Shown: positions 32,877 through 44,665, counted from the stretch's first letter. The stretch is 44,665 nt of DNA from Hofstenia miamia (GCA_900660155.1 CABFPE010000496.1:117533-162197); one strand, 5' to 3'. Numbers and translations are program-made. Notes: generated by a model not told the origin, from the letters alone.

Positions 32877-33330
32877 NNNNNNNNNNNNNNNNNNNNNNNN
32901 NNNNNNNNNNNNNNNNNNNNNNNNNNNNNNNNNNNNNNNNNNNNNNNNNNNNNNNNNNNNNNNNNNNNNNNNNNNNNNNNNNNNNNNNNNNNNNNNNNNN
33001 NNNNNNNNNNNNNNNNNNNNNNNNNNNNNNNNNNNNNNNNNNNNNNNNNNNNNNNNNNNNNNNNNNNNNNNNNNNNNNNNNNNNNNNNNNNNNNNNNNNN
33101 NNNNNNNNNNNNNNNNNNNNNNNNNNNNNNNNNNNNNNNNNNNNNNNNNNNNNNNNNNNNNNNNNNNNNNNNNNNNNNNNNNNNNNNNNNNNNNNNNNNN
33201 NNNNNNNNNNNNNNNNNNNNNNNNNNNNNNNNNNNNNNNNNNNNNNNNNNNNNNNNNNNNNNNNNNNNNNNNNNNNNNNNNNNNNNNNNNNNNNNNNNNN
33301 NNNNNNNNNNNNNNNNNNNNNNNNNNNNNN
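32877..33330. other. Assembly gap (454 N)
   Basis: A run of N, followed directly by a short TA tract. The open frame spanning it is an artefact. Confidence 0.99.
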
Positions 33331-33957
33331 ATATATATATTTTCGAAGTTGCTTAATAACAACTCAATGGAAATTGAGCAAAAGTTATTATTAAACGGTT
33401 GTTGCTAAAAACCGAAGTTTGTAACTTTACATGTTCAACATCAATAAAAAACTTTTTATGAAGTGAGAAAGTCTGCAATTGACAATGGTTTAGTCTTGAG
33501 ACATTTCTGAACTCTATTTTCCAACTCGCCAAGAAGGTTCAACTCGTGGCTACCACCATTTGCACCAAAAAATCTTTCAATTGGTTTATGGCAAGCATCG
33601 CTTCCCTATTCGTAACATGTGCATGAAATTAGACAACCTCCTTGTCATAAACTTTATCTATCTTTATCTAGCTATAATATATCAAAGAGAAGACAACGGA
33701 AAAGAAGAATGCTATAATGTATAATATAAAATCACCCAAATATAGTATTTTTAGACAAACTAATATTATATCAGAAAGTCATCCAAATATACTAAACGCA
33801 CTACTTTGTATCGGATCTCTTTAATAATAGATATAAGTAGTTATAGTTTAACCCACATTGGTGCACAAGAGGCATTGATGCACATCTTTTGGACGTTCAA
33901 AGAACGATGAATTTATTATTATTATTACGAAAGTTAACAGCCTTTGAAGAGACTTAA

Positions 33958-34488
33958 GGTTTGTTTCCACTATCGACTTTTATCAGCAGATTTTAATCGA
34001 AAATGCAATTATTTTCGTTCAGATAGGCGATTTTTTATCATCCGATTTTTTATCAAAAGAAGCGGAGTTGGAAGAGCGTTCAGACTATCGATTTTTTATC
34101 AGATGATAAATTATCATCTTTTGATTACCAGTAAGAAAATAACAACATCTGTTTATTGATAGGTCTGTTTTGGAATGTTTGCATATTTTGAAGTTGAAAT
34201 ATTTCAACGACAATAATTTACGTTTTGGAAGTCTGTTCCCTACTTGAGAAGTAAGCAATTAGTTTCAAGTAGCTATTCGACTAGTTTTAGTACCGTTCAG
34301 ACTATCGACTTTTATCAGCTGATAAATTATCAGATGACAGTAATTTGGCTGTTTTGCCAAAAAATCGGATGGAGCGTTCAGACTATCGACTTTTATCAGC
34401 CGATAAAAAAGCAGATAGAGTGTTCACACTATCGATTTTTATCACAGATTTCTTGACAGATGATAAAAGTCGATAGTGGGAACACACC
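33958..34488. mobile_element. TTAA-flanked element with TATCGACTTTTATCA repeats
   Basis: 531 bp between TTAA tetramers (33954-33957, 34489-34492). The left end GGTTTGTTTCCACTATCG matches the right end in reverse complement (GGTGTGTTCCCACTATCG), and the match continues through ACTTTTATCA. The word ACTATCGAYTTTTATCA occurs about six times inside, often paired with its inverse (TGATAAA). Examples are near 33969, 34083, 34301, 34381, 34427, and inverted at 34461-34480. No ORF beyond short repeat-derived ones (33944-34159, 34244-34456). Confidence 0.8.
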
Positions 34489-34732
34489 TTAAGCGACTTC
34501 TACTGTATATTAAGGCCGATTTGTCCGAAGGTTAAATGTGGTCAGAAGAAAGGCAATCCCATTGCAAATTAAGTTGTAATGCAGAACCTTAATTTCAAAA
34601 AATTTGAACACTCTGAATCTTAATTTAACTTAATTCGCTATACTGTATATAGGTAAATACATATATATATATATACATATATTCCAAGTGATTATACTGA
34701 GATTCTCAATATTCATATTCTAGATAGATGCT

Positions 34733-34972
34733 ATGAAAGAAATAGACCAGTTTCAATTATCTCAAACATCATCAGTATACAAGTATGTGGTTAATCGTTA
34801 CATTAGCATACACTTTATTCTCAAACATCAACCAAGATTTGAAAATTTATACATCCGACTAAAATCACAATGTCATAAAATAGAAGAAGCAATAATAATT
34901 AAGCTATCGCACAAAGATCAATTATTAAATAAAAAACTAAGCATGATATCATTGAACTTATTTTTTATATGA
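34733..34972 (+). CDS. Unidentified ORF, possible exon
   Basis: 79 codons opening after an acceptor-like TATTCTAG at about 34715-34722. It contains QFQLSQTSSVYKYVVNRY and ENLYIRLKSQCHKIEEAI, a mixed hydrophobic/basic composition without low-complexity bias. No domain recognised, no partner exon found, and no poly(A) signal tested. It may be a relic or chance ORF in AT-rich DNA. Confidence 0.2.
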   Translation: MKEIDQFQLSQTSSVYKYVVNRYISIHFILKHQPRFENLYIRLKSQCHKIEEAIIIKLSHKDQLLNKKLSMISLNLFFI

Positions 34973-35461
34973 TTCTATTTAAAATAATGTTTACACATGT
35001 TTTTGACAATTGTTCTACATCCTGTTTAAAGCACCATGTTGTCTTCTTGCAAGTTCAAAGATGGTTTATTCAAATATACGTTTACAATTTGGCAACGTCA
35101 ATAATATTTATTTCTTTCAGCACTGCTTAACTAGTTTATTTTGAAGAGAGCTTGATCTCACATATCTACTGAATTTTTGGAAAAAAAATTGTTTATGGAT
35201 AATTTACTACGATCAATTGTAGTTTTCTTTAGATAACACAATACTTCATAATCAAATGGTTAAAAGAATGTAGAAAATATGTATCTATATGTACAAAGAC
35301 CAAAAAAAATATTATTAACATACACTTGAATGTATCTCATACCTTAAAAATTTGCTTTATGAAATTAACCAAAGTTTATATTTTAAGCATTTCTATTAGA
35401 AATATTTCAAATACAAATTATTAAAGGAAACAAGACTATATACTTTGCAAATGTACATATG

Positions 35462-35501
<40 letters not shown>

Positions 35502-35929
35502 CTATCACATTTTCATGTATATAAAAAACAATGCTCATGAAATAATTCAATGCCCATGAAAAATGGGTAAGGCAACCTTAGGTTGGAGAACATTTGTATT
35601 GAAGTTAGAAGAATTCAAATTATTTCATAATTTCATAATTATGAAAAAAATACAAATTGAAACAATAATATGCAAGTGTGAATTGGCTTTGATCGATTAT
35701 AATAGATGTGAATTGGAAAAGTTAACTTAAATATGAGCCTTAAATTTCGAAATGTAATAGCAAAATATCAATTTAAGAAAGCTCTTACATTTCTCATGTA
35801 AGAAAATAAACTAGTAAAAAATAATTTTATATATAAAAATGCGAAAAGTGTATATATACCTAACGCTATAAATGTTTGTATATTACTTAGTACCAAATAT
35901 AAATAGAATCATTTTACTGAGGTCAAGAT

Positions 35930-35966
<37 letters not shown>

Positions 35967-36820
35967 CTTACCTCGGGGTCCCTTCGTGATGGTATATAGT
36001 GTAAGACAAATTTTAGTTTTATTTTTAGAAATTCCTTTTTGCAGGACATTTAGTTGTAATGGTTTTGCACATTATTATTATTATTATTATTATTAATATT
36101 AAAATGTCCAAGTCAAAACATTGTAATATTTTGCGGCATTTCATGGTTATTGCAAACCGAATTTCCACTATAAAATATTTGCTCTGCATTGCTTGAATTT
36201 CAATATTAGTGTAGTAAACTATTGCAAGGACCTACTCATGACTATCCCATGTCTTTTATGCAAAATTCAATACTTTTCTGTAAATCTTTTGAAATGATCC
36301 AAAACCCATTGTGGGGAGCAATACATACATAAAATAAGAACAATCAGAGACTGAAAATACCTCCGCTAATTATGATAGAGTAGCTTTGAAGCTTTCCCCA
36401 ATGGCCTACACAAGGAAGGACATGGTTGAATGCCTTCTACTCCATCCATCAAGGTTTAGAAATTGAATTTGATTTTCGGCAAAAAATCAAAATTTTCAAA
36501 AACTGAATGCAATTTTCAAAATCTATTTTCTTCATTATACTAAAAAATTTCGCGGGGCTTCGTCTTGCTTTCTATCTCTCACTTTCTCAAGATTGACATT
36601 CTGTCGTCAGAAAGTCCAGTGTACGTCAGTGTGAGTCCCTCTGTTACTCAAGCTTCATTTCGAAAGTTTCTGTTAAAATTCATAAACATTATTTGGAAGT
36701 AATCAATGAATTTGATACAGATTTCTCACGCTTGTAAAAAATCATTCTATGAATTGAAATACGCCATCCTATGAGTGGATATTTGTTATTGCAAGTGCAT
36801 AAAATTAGGTCTAGCTGCCA
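34973..36820. other. Microsatellite-rich stretch, no gene
   Basis: Holds (TA)n at 35464-35500 and 35936-35962 and (TTA)n at 36071-36095. The ORF 35872-36096 is built on these tracts. Nothing else recognised. Confidence 0.6.
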
Positions 36821-36824
36821 GACA

Positions 36825-36975
36825 GAAACCCGGATCAGTCCAAAGTTTATTGAAATCTAAGTTAGACCAATACCTATCCATGACTTTTTGAAGAGTCCTG
36901 CGGACAAACAGACAACGAACAGACAGACAACCAGAGGTTAAATAATGCCTTCTCGGAGAAAGGTAATAAATGATG
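36825..36975 (+). mobile_element. RTE/SINE-like 3' tail fragment
   Basis: Contains AGTCCTGCGGACAAACAGAC, then AACAGACAGACAACCAGAGG, then CTTCTCGGAGAAAGGTAATAA. This resembles the widespread invertebrate retroposon tail with ACAGACAGAC repeats followed by TTGGCGGAGGTAATAA. No coding part remains. The call is from memory of that tail. Confidence 0.5.
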
Positions 36976-38430
36976 ATACCAAATATGATATAGGGATGGA
37001 CACAATGTCACTCATTATTGACTTCAATATCAAAGGAAACGTACATAGTATTTGCATCATGCTTGATAGTATAGGCCTAAAAAGGCCTAAAGCAAAGTTC
37101 AGATAGTATGTACCAATACCTATGCAAATTTATGAAATTGGAAACAGCGCATCTCGAGAAAAAATTTCGAAATAAATTCAGGTAATGTATCAAAATTTCA
37201 GGTTTTTTGGGCTAGTATATGAGGAGAAAGTGCGCATTGTATATGTTTGGCTTAAGTAACGATCAACATAATATTCAATACATTTAGGAAGTTTAGAAAA
37301 ATGCCATTTTTCGAGAATTGTAACAGCTTTGCTTACAGAAAGGAAGTTCACCAAAATTGACAGCCGTTCGACATCCTATTTCAAGCGCCACATTGTCTAC
37401 CAGTAAGTTCACTCTTCGTATATTCAAACTCAAAGTTTACCATGGGTGTGTCAATATTGAAAAAATATAAGGAAAATATTTACTTAACATATATTGGTGT
37501 TTGTAAAAAACATATTATATTAAGTCCGACATGTCAGGTGTTTAAATGAGGGCAGTTGAAGCCACCCTCTGGTTAATTAAGTTCAAATTTCGAAATAAAA
37601 TTTTATAAATTTGAAACGTTCGGAATTTTAATCTTACCGCCAAAATCCCGCTAAAGATTCATTTCGGAACATTATGATGAAAAATTTATTTCATTAAATT
37701 TTATTTGTATTTTTCGTTTTAAAGCATAGTCGCTTTGAACAATTATTTAATTGTTGGAAATATGAGAATGTTTTAATCATTCCATTGTAAATTGCTGTAT
37801 TTCACTTAGGAGTAGTAAAAAACGCCGACTACAGCAAAAAAAAATCACGGCTAACTCATTACGGCGTGCGACCAACGCCCGGATGAAGTCAAAATTTATT
37901 TTGCAATGCCTTTGACGCAGAACACTACCATGAGTTTTAAACCGTTTTGTTAATTGAAACTAGGTATGGGAATAACTTGAATTTACTTTGCAAAAAATCG
38001 CTTTGTCAATTAGAAATATTGATATTTTCCTATACTTGAAACTCAGTAATACTTACCATTACAAACATTCACTATTACTCGAAGGCGCACTCACACATAG
38101 CCCTGAATGACCCAGACGCGAGTCTAAAAAATAAAACACACCTCTTCTGAAAAAATAAACACGCTTTGGAATCTCTAATCTTGAAGTAATGCAATTTTTT
38201 CAATTAATTTTCTTCTAACATATCCAGGCATATTTTTAGAATTTGTGATAGATTCTATAAAAAAATTCTTAAAATGAATATAAAGTATATATATATATAT
38301 ATATGTGATAACATTTTGGGTGTTCAGTACATTTTAGAATTCGGAAAATCTTTGTGAAAAGTTTCCTTATTAATTCACGAGAATTTCTATATTTTTAAAC
38401 TTTCTAGTTTCCCAAACACTTGAGGTACAC
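36976..38430. other. No recognised gene or element
   Basis: AT-rich, with a short (TA)n at 38287-38304. No ORF over 60 codons and no terminal repeats recognised. Confidence 0.55.
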
Positions 38431-38839
38431 CAGAGATGGAAGCGCTATCCATGGTCGTTCCGGTTCCGGGAACTAACAGCTTAGACCGGCATCCTCACTT
38501 TATAAAGTACCGGCTTTAACCGCGTTTCCTGGTTTCACGTTAGTGAATTGCACACGTGATCTACTAATTTTTACGCACAAGCTTACAGTGCACATAAGTC
38601 AACTAAGAGCTTTTTTTGTAAATTACAGTATATTTACAATAATATTTTAGTAAATACCATTATAGTAATTGTCAAGTGCTTTCGCAGCAAAAGATTTGAT
38701 AAACTCTCAGATTAAATTAGCTGATTGGCAAGGAAAGAGACATATTTCAACGTGACCGGTTTTGACTGGTGAAGTGAAATTAAGGCTGACCAGATCCGGT
38801 TGGTGACCGGTGATCAGTATCGACCAGCCTCCATTTCTG
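38431..38839. mobile_element. CCGGT-rich hAT MITE with 8-bp TSD
   Basis: 409 bp from CAGAGATGGAAGCGC to a right end whose reverse complement is CAGAAATGGAGGCTGG. Flanks are AGGTACAC and AGCTACAC (7 of 8 identical). Terminal zones are packed with ACCGG/CCGGT words in both orientations and the interior is AT-rich. No ORF. Confidence 0.78.
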
Positions 38840-38912
38840 AGCTACACAGCTTTAATTTCTTTCAAAATTCTTAATGATCTAATTTTTTATTTCAAACTCG
38901 AAGTTGGAATAT

Positions 38913-39028
38913 CTTTCCAATTATCGACTTTTATCACCTGATAAAAAAGCAGATAGAATTTGCATTATCGACTTTTATCTTCGAATGCTTGACATGTGAT
39001 AAAAGTGGATAGTCGGAACGCATCTTTT
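38913..39028. repeat. Fragment of TATCGACTTTTATCA element
   Basis: Matches the right ~115 bp of the element at 33958-34488: TATCGACTTTTATCACCTGA, AAAAAAGCAGATAGA, TTATCGACTTTTATC and an inverted GATAAAAGTGGATAG. Its right end is degenerate (no TTAA), so it is an old or truncated copy. Confidence 0.75.
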
Positions 39029-39100
39029 ACTAACTTTGTAACTAGCAAAATTTGCAAGGCGATTTTTGCATAAATCAGTTATTTCCTAAAAATTTTCACC

Positions 39101-39415
39101 AGTTCCTTGCAATCATCAAGCTTGTCTCATCCTGGAATTGCTACTGGTCACGCAGTTGATTATGATCGTAAAATAACCAAGCACACATCATCTTGTCTTG
39201 CTTCTGGAATTCAGTTTATTCCTTTATCTGCTGAATCTCTTGGTGGTTGGTCTCCTCTTGCCATCAAACATCTTCAAAGAATTGGTTGTATGGCAGCATC
39301 TCGGTCTGCTAACATTGATAATAAGTTTGCAATCAGTCAATTTTTTGAGCAAGTGTCAATTATTCTTCAGAGGGGTAATGCCATCCTCGTAACGTCACCT
39401 TATTTCAATTCTTAA
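39101..39415 (+). pseudogene. Retroelement C-terminal domain fragment
   Basis: The open frame contains GIQFIPLSAESLGGWSPLAI, then KHLQRIGCMAASRSANIDNK, then FFEQVSIILQRGNAILVTS. I recognise this FxPLxxExLGGW...A...QxxSxxLQRGNA pattern as a recurrent C-terminal block of reverse-transcriptase-type polyproteins in invertebrates, but cannot name the clade. The sequence after the stop is T-rich and could be a 3' UTR. The upstream RT is absent and the left neighbour is a MITE fragment, so the piece is 5'-truncated. Confidence 0.45.
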
Positions 39416-40319
39416 GCCAACTCTTTCAGCAAACCATCAATCATGAAGATGCCAATTTCTCATAATCTAACATTTTAGCATTATTTTTTCTTATTACTAT
39501 TATTTGTGTTTTTTTGTTTATTGATTGTTTTTCTTTTTGAAATTATTAAATTTTTGTACAGTTGATTTTAGATGATTTCCTTTGTAAACTACTCTGTAAA
39601 CTAATTTGTATAGTTATCTTGTATTTTGGAGACAATTTAAACTTGTAGTAAACTTGAAATTTTAGTTCTGTGCTGAATAGAATTTGGCGAAGGGCAAAAC
39701 TTAAGTTGTAAAATATAGGGATGTCTTGTATGCCCCGCTTCAGCAGTCACTGATTCTATAAAAATAATTTTTTTTTCAAATAAACAAAAAATATGAAAAA
39801 AAAATAAAATATAATTAACGCAAATTTTGTGAGAAATTGGATTGAATTTTTTCAATCAATAGAAGCAGAAAGATCATTCTCTTTGGCATTTCCACGAATG
39901 GATGCGAATTTTGAAACTCTAGTCATACTAAGTATTCTGGATTAGATACTTGCCGACTAGTTCCCTTCGGTCTCACGAGAAGGGACAGGGACCAAAAAAT
40001 AAATGTTGTTGCACTATATTTTCATACTGCAAACAATACTACAACAAAGGTCTATAAATTATTATTTATTTATTGAATTTTCTGCACAAACGAAAGTAAA
40101 GTGATTGTCAAACACGAAAACAAAATAAAACAAATTAAAGATTTTTCGGAAGTTTGTAGAAAACCAGAACAAAGTGATTGATAAACACAAACACAAAACT
40201 TCAACAAATTATACTTCTTTTACCACTTTGAAGTAACCAGAACAAAGTGGCTGATAACATCAATTTGCAAAGCAAATTAAGCTAAGTTTATAAAGTTCAG
40301 TCGAAAGTAGTCAATTCTC

Positions 40320-41400
40320 GTGGCAAACGATATTTGGAAGCATGTGATGACATCTGTAACAATGATGCACATATTCGTGATGCATTTAGTTGCAATGGAA
40401 CACCCGGGTTTATAGAACACGTTAGTTTATTCACAAAATCAGATAAAGTTATTCGCTTGTGTGCTAAGGATTACAGATCTTTTAGTATCATTGACGACGT
40501 CATCCTTAAAACTTTTTATGATGAATGCTAAAGGAAATGTATCAACTAAAAAAGCCAAATAAAAATTATTGTTTGACAGTCAACTGAATGAATCTTTCCT
40601 AATAATCACAGCTTTAGCTAACTGGAAAAGCATGTCTGACATCGATTTTGCTTAACTCTCATGCACAACTATCAATTGTTCTTTTATACCTGATCATTTT
40701 GAAATGAATGTTGGAAAACTATGCACCGAGGAATACAGCGAAGGTTTGAATTTGATATTTTACCAAGGAATCTCAATATCGCAAGATTATAAGTACAGAT
40801 AACGGTGTGAAATTAATGTCTTGCGCTCTAAGACTGTTTAAACTCAAATATCAGCTGTCAAGATTATTGTTAAATAGTTTTAGAAGTCACGAGATGGAAT
40901 TCAACTTTACCCATGCTTGAATCACTGGTGGAAAATTATGATGAAATTAAGAGATGTTTTCTGAATCGTGAGAATGTTTAGATAGTATTTCTGTTCTTGA
41001 TGCTAATGTTATCACCGGGGTTATTGATTGCCTCCCACCTGTTTCAGAAACTACAAATATATTCAGCAATAAAAAATAACCAACCATAGGTATGGTGATC
41101 CCTGCCATTGTTAGGCTACAAAGAAAAATGGAAACGATTTCGCAACCTTTCTCAAATTTATTTCTTCAAGAAATTCCCCTAAACAAACTCCATATCATTG
41201 TATAGCATGTAAGTTAAATTGTATTTCTTCAAAAACCAGAAAGATTTCCAAAAGGTTTTATAAATGATAACTTGGATAAGCTTAAATCGGACGAATCCGC
41301 TACATCATATGAATCTAGAGGCAAAAAAAGTATATCTTCTCTTTTTATTACAATGATGAAGGCTATCTTCTCACATGTGAAATAACATGTAAATATTCAA
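40320..41400 (+). pseudogene. hAT-superfamily transposase remnant
   Basis: Plus-strand fragments in changing frames. 40334-40531 contains YRSFSIIDDVILKTFYDEC, like the PFSxVEDxxFxxLL block. Then ITALANWKSMSDIDF-like (hAT TxDxWS region) and TDNGVKLMSCALRLF at about 40796-40840 (the VTDNGxNMxxA block). LPMLESLVENYDEIKRCF follows at about 40910-40960, then TIGMVIPAIVRLQRKME at about 41080-41135 (the PTxxxVLPxxxxL block). The order matches hAT transposases. Stops and frameshifts throughout; the C-terminal dimerisation block was not found. Confidence 0.65.
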
Positions 41401-43419
41401 AGTAAAGAACAATCAAAATAAAGATTTTTAAGAAGATTTTAATTTTTTATGATCTTGGAATAAAGCACATTATGAAAACCTTTAAATTTAGGCCTGAGAC
41501 AATGTCTGAAGGGAGAACAAAAAGCTGCTGGAATCACCATTTTTCATAGGCGATGCAAATGTTTTTCAACACTTGTCAATGAATATTTAATTCACTTTGT
41601 AATAGTTTCACCACCATGTTGTTCATCTTTTGATTTACGAAAAAAATTTTTAGATATGCATTTTTTTGCGGACTGGGAGCCTAAATATTGCGACATGGGA
41701 CGAAATTTTCTTTGCGGAAAAGGAACAAAATTTCTGAACAAACAGCATAATATTATTACCAAAATTTAGAAAAAATGTTAATAACATTTGATTGTATTTG
41801 AAAAGCAATATTGATTTTGATAATTTCATGAATGTTTGAATAATTGTTCAAAGGAATCCAATTTTCAATGGAATAACTTGTTTCCATAAATTCAACTGCT
41901 TATCAATCCATTGAAAGGTATTATAGAAGACATATCTTTATATATTCTAGCTCCATCATGTTAGATATATTGTATCAATAACTGCAATAACATTTTGGAA
42001 CAATTCAGTAATTAAATGTATTTACATTTACAACGCATTTGGGATTTAAAACTATTGTACAGAGGCAGGTCTTTTTAAAATGTACAAAATGGTACTACGT
42101 ATATTAATAGTGCTTTACAGTCATACACACACCATCTTCACCTGTTCTATCAAATGAGTTGATAGGAATTCATTCATGGAAAATATTCACTGGAGGAGTC
42201 TCATATGATCTGATTTTAAAAGAAAGGTGCTGTGTTGCAGTTATGGGTTTCCATATAGTAGTGAAATTGGAAAGCTGGAAAGGAATATCATAGTGATGAT
42301 CTAGATTCCCTTGGAATCATAGTTTTGAAAAAAAATTGACAATAGTAAGGGAGAATTTTGATTGGAGAATGATTTTTTGAAAATTTCCCACATCTACTGA
42401 TTTGATGGAAAAATGAAGAAATATAGAATAATGAAAACTCTATTGAAAGCAAATACATTGAAATGCAAAGAAAAGAGGATTTTATGAGTACATGAGCAGT
42501 GATGTCATTGTTGTGGGTAAATGGAATGATAAGGCTGTTGTTACATACCTAAGTTCTTAGGTTAATATTTTATTATTACAAATATCCTAATTTCACATGC
42601 CTATATAAATCAGGACAAGTATGAGAGGCAATGCAACAATGATAAAAATATGTTAATAATTCAACTAGATATTTTGGCATATCTTGCAATGTCATTCCTT
42701 ACTCATAAGGAACGTGTGCACTGTTCACTAAGGATTGCATACATATATGCCCACTTGTGCTAAAATACTTCATTTAACTTGTTTTTATATAAATCACGAA
42801 AAAATGTGTCCAAATTTTGATAGCATTAATGGCCTTGTTTCAAAAATCTTCTCATATAAAACATTTCAAAAAATACAAATTAAGCAAAAAATTATATTTA
42901 GAAGGTATCATTAGAACTACTTCAAATAAAATATTTTAGAAATATGTGGTTAAATTTTTGGATGTTGCAGTAATTTCCTTCCAAACTAAGATGTACCGAA
43001 TACCGACAAACCCTTTTCATGTGAGTTGTAACTAATGATATGAAATTTGCTTAATTGTATTTAAATCTAGAATAAAGAAATCCATGAAAATCCATGAAAA
43101 TTTCCGAGAACAAATCAATTTTAGAAACTAAGAGGCCGCATTGTGCATTCAATAGATGCATTTAAATTCTTAAGTTTTCACTAATGAACATCGAGCGAAG
43201 AACCATAATTCTTAGATCATTATGCAAACATTTGATTCAAAGGTCTTACAATTGAGAACTCGAATTTACAAAGAATACTAAATCAACAAAGTGCGGCAAT
43301 AACGCTTTGAACGTTTGTAGTCTGTATATACATCTCAACATTAACTGTAATGCATTGTAGACAATATGACCACAAAATTTGAATTGATGATTTTAAGTTG
43401 AAAGTAGAGGGTGACATCG
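41401..43419. other. No recognised gene or element
   Basis: AT-rich; no ORF over 60 codons, no TIR pair. Possibly the decayed 3' part of the hAT remnant on its left side. Confidence 0.5.
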
Positions 43420-43556
43420 GGTATCAACAAACCCGACCCAATTTCGGGTTTCTGGCCGGGTTCGGATAAAAAAATAAAATTCAACGTTTCGGGTTGAGTC
43501 GGGTCAAGTTCAGGTAGTAAATATTCCTATCGGGTTGAGGTCGGGTCCTTGTTTAC
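43420..43556. mobile_element. Short CCCGACC-rich MITE
   Basis: About 137 bp. The left end GGGTATCAACAAACCCGACC pairs with a right end whose reverse complement is GGTAAACAAGGACCCGACC. The interior repeats CGGGTT / AACCCG words. No ORF; target duplication not resolved. Confidence 0.6.
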
Positions 43557-43599
43557 CTCATATTGTCATTCTCTAGTTGAAACCTTCCTTAATATATAC

Positions 43600-44330
43600 C
43601 CTGCGCAAAAAAATCCTTTTACAGACAAACGGATGAAACAAATTTAGTATAAATAGCAAAATTCCCTTTGTATAAACACATGGTTTAAGTTCTTACACAT
43701 TTTCTTCTGTTTACTAAGCATTTGGATAAATCCAGAGAAATACAGTTCATCGAATTTTTACGTATGATCGGGAAAATTTTATGTTTGCGATTCTTGGATT
43801 TTTTCGATCAATGCTAATTTCATAATTTTTCATTCCCACAAAGTTCTTGAGGATAGTTCACATGTTTTCCAAAAAATTGATATCTGGAAAATTTGGTGCG
43901 CATGTAGAATTTCAATGTCAGCTTCAAGTATGTAGTTTTTTGTTCCACGGGAACAAAAGTTGTATAAACTCCAACACAACTTAGCAAAAAATTTTTACTG
44001 TTAATCGTTTCCTTGGTGATGATTTTCAAATATAGTCCGGAATAAAAAAGTGACTTTTTTCTCATGCAAATTTGTGATATTCAGCACAATTTTCGGAAGT
44101 TTCTATCTTATAACCGTTATAGTCACTGACCAATGTGCTGTCGCATCGGGAACAGAAATTCCAAGTATTTTCTGTGAGATATATCTCATGCTTTTCATAT
44201 CCCGAAAGTTTCACAGATTTACTTTTGAGCGATCCACTACTTTCCAGAACTTTAAAGTTTCTTTGAAGATAGTCTTTGATATGCTTGATGTTGTGCATAG
44301 AAAACTAAAATCATGGGTGACGTTGTGATA
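43600..44330 (-). pseudogene. Decayed Tc1-like transposase and left end
   Basis: The left end resembles a Tc1 terminus (ACCCTGCGCAAAAAAATCC at 43599-43617, preceded by TATA). On the minus strand at about 43835-43900 a frame reads NFPDINFLENM, then a stop where Trp is usual, then TILKNFVGMKNYE: the SPDLNxxENxW block with the catalytic Glu. Upstream (44062-44330) the open stretches KETLKFWKVVDRSKVNL and HNIKHIKDYLQRNFKVLE probably derive from the DNA-binding half but are too diverged to align by eye. No right terminus recognised. Confidence 0.5.
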
Positions 44331-44561
44331 CAGAAATTCAACTGTGTCTCGTTTGTTCTGCATGACTAAATTAAACACGAGAAAAACTGATATTTTGGTG
44401 GTTTTTTAAATTTTATGCCCGTCGTTGTTTACCTTATTAACTATGCTCTACGAATCCCACTCTGATCATTCTCCTATCAGGGTAACACAACAAAATATAT
44501 TAACGAAAAGCTACCTTCCCAACAGTCGCATTTGTTGCGAAAGGTATAAATCTGACAATTG

Positions 44562-44594
<33 letters not shown>
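44562..44594. repeat. (TA)n microsatellite
   Basis: Pure TA tract followed by GCTCCAGTCAAAG; nothing else recognised between 44331 and the right edge. Confidence 0.95.
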
Positions 44595-44595
<1 letters not shown>

Positions 44596-44665
44596 CTCCA
44601 GTCAAAGAAAAAAATTTCAAATGCAAAACCATTCAACGAGAATAAACAAGTCTTTTCACCTCATT

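Noticed and set aside
32838..33362. 174-codon minus-strand ORF
   Set aside because: It spans 454 unknown bases; the frame is an artefact of the assembly gap.
39961..39992. Hairpin TCCCTTCGG...AGAAGGGA as an RNA gene or terminator
   Set aside because: A short stem in eukaryotic intergenic DNA; more likely a leftover transposon end, and nothing else supports an RNA gene.
40334..40531. Stand-alone small gene
   Set aside because: Downstream fragments in other frames continue the hAT transposase block order, so this is part of that pseudogene.

Overview
Overall. This is an AT-rich animal nuclear sequence (roughly 30% G+C by eye) with spliceosomal introns, many (TA)n tracts, assembly gaps and a dense, layered load of transposable elements. 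The range of elements (many Tc1/mariner and hAT families, TTAA-flanked MITEs, a LINE with a PHD-finger ORF1, a Penelope-type GIY-YIG fragment) suggests an invertebrate, most likely an arthropod. A crustacean such as a copepod is only a guess. No bacterial operons, rRNA or tRNA genes were recognised.

The one host gene I can support is on the minus strand and spans the left 25 kb. Small exons at 24964-25132, 18724-18839, 17482-17675, 5078-5210 and 182-347 join in compatible phases. They encode an armadillo-like formin N-terminal domain (GBD/FH3, 'DID') that lines up along its length with INF2-type formins as I remember them. The FH1/FH2 actin-assembly half should lie off the left edge, and the 5' exon(s) lie upstream of 25132 and were not found. 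A sixth exon-like ORF (6468-6615, same strand) has the same entry and exit phases as the 5078-5210 exon, so the two could be mutually exclusive alternatives. It sits inside a long, imperfect inverted duplication.

Layout. 0.3-5 kb: intron with a nearly intact Tc1-type element (3412-4703; one frameshift, catalytic E changed to K). 5-17 kb: a 12-kb intron holding the inverted repeat, a dispersed TGTGACTCGCGTGACA motif, a Tc1 remnant, and a hAT-related copy in which a 34-bp unit has expanded to about 50 copies with visible higher-order structure. It also holds one of two near-identical ~0.75-kb duplicates beside (TA)n. 17-25 kb: three exons, a GGCTCG-rich MITE, two Tc1 remnants plus a Tc1 end, a GIY-YIG fragment, a possible solo LTR, and a decayed LINE (about 21154-24550) that itself contains a 182-bp MITE. 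25-44.6 kb: no recognised host gene. It holds a complete hAT-type element with a perfect 8-bp target duplication (30001-31185), the second GGCTCG MITE, two further hAT MITEs with diverged 8-bp duplications, a piggyBac-like MITE flanked by TTAA (32463-32703), another TTAA element with many internal repeats (33958-34488), retroelement fragments, a hAT transposase pseudogene (about 40320-41400) and a decayed Tc1 transposase (about 43600-44330).

How it fits together. A conserved cytoskeletal regulator carries very small exons in introns swollen by nested DNA transposons. All transposases seen are broken; the non-autonomous families with intact termini and target duplications are the best-preserved mobile DNA. 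Formin and transposon assignments rest on motif reading and remembered family sequences, not on searches.
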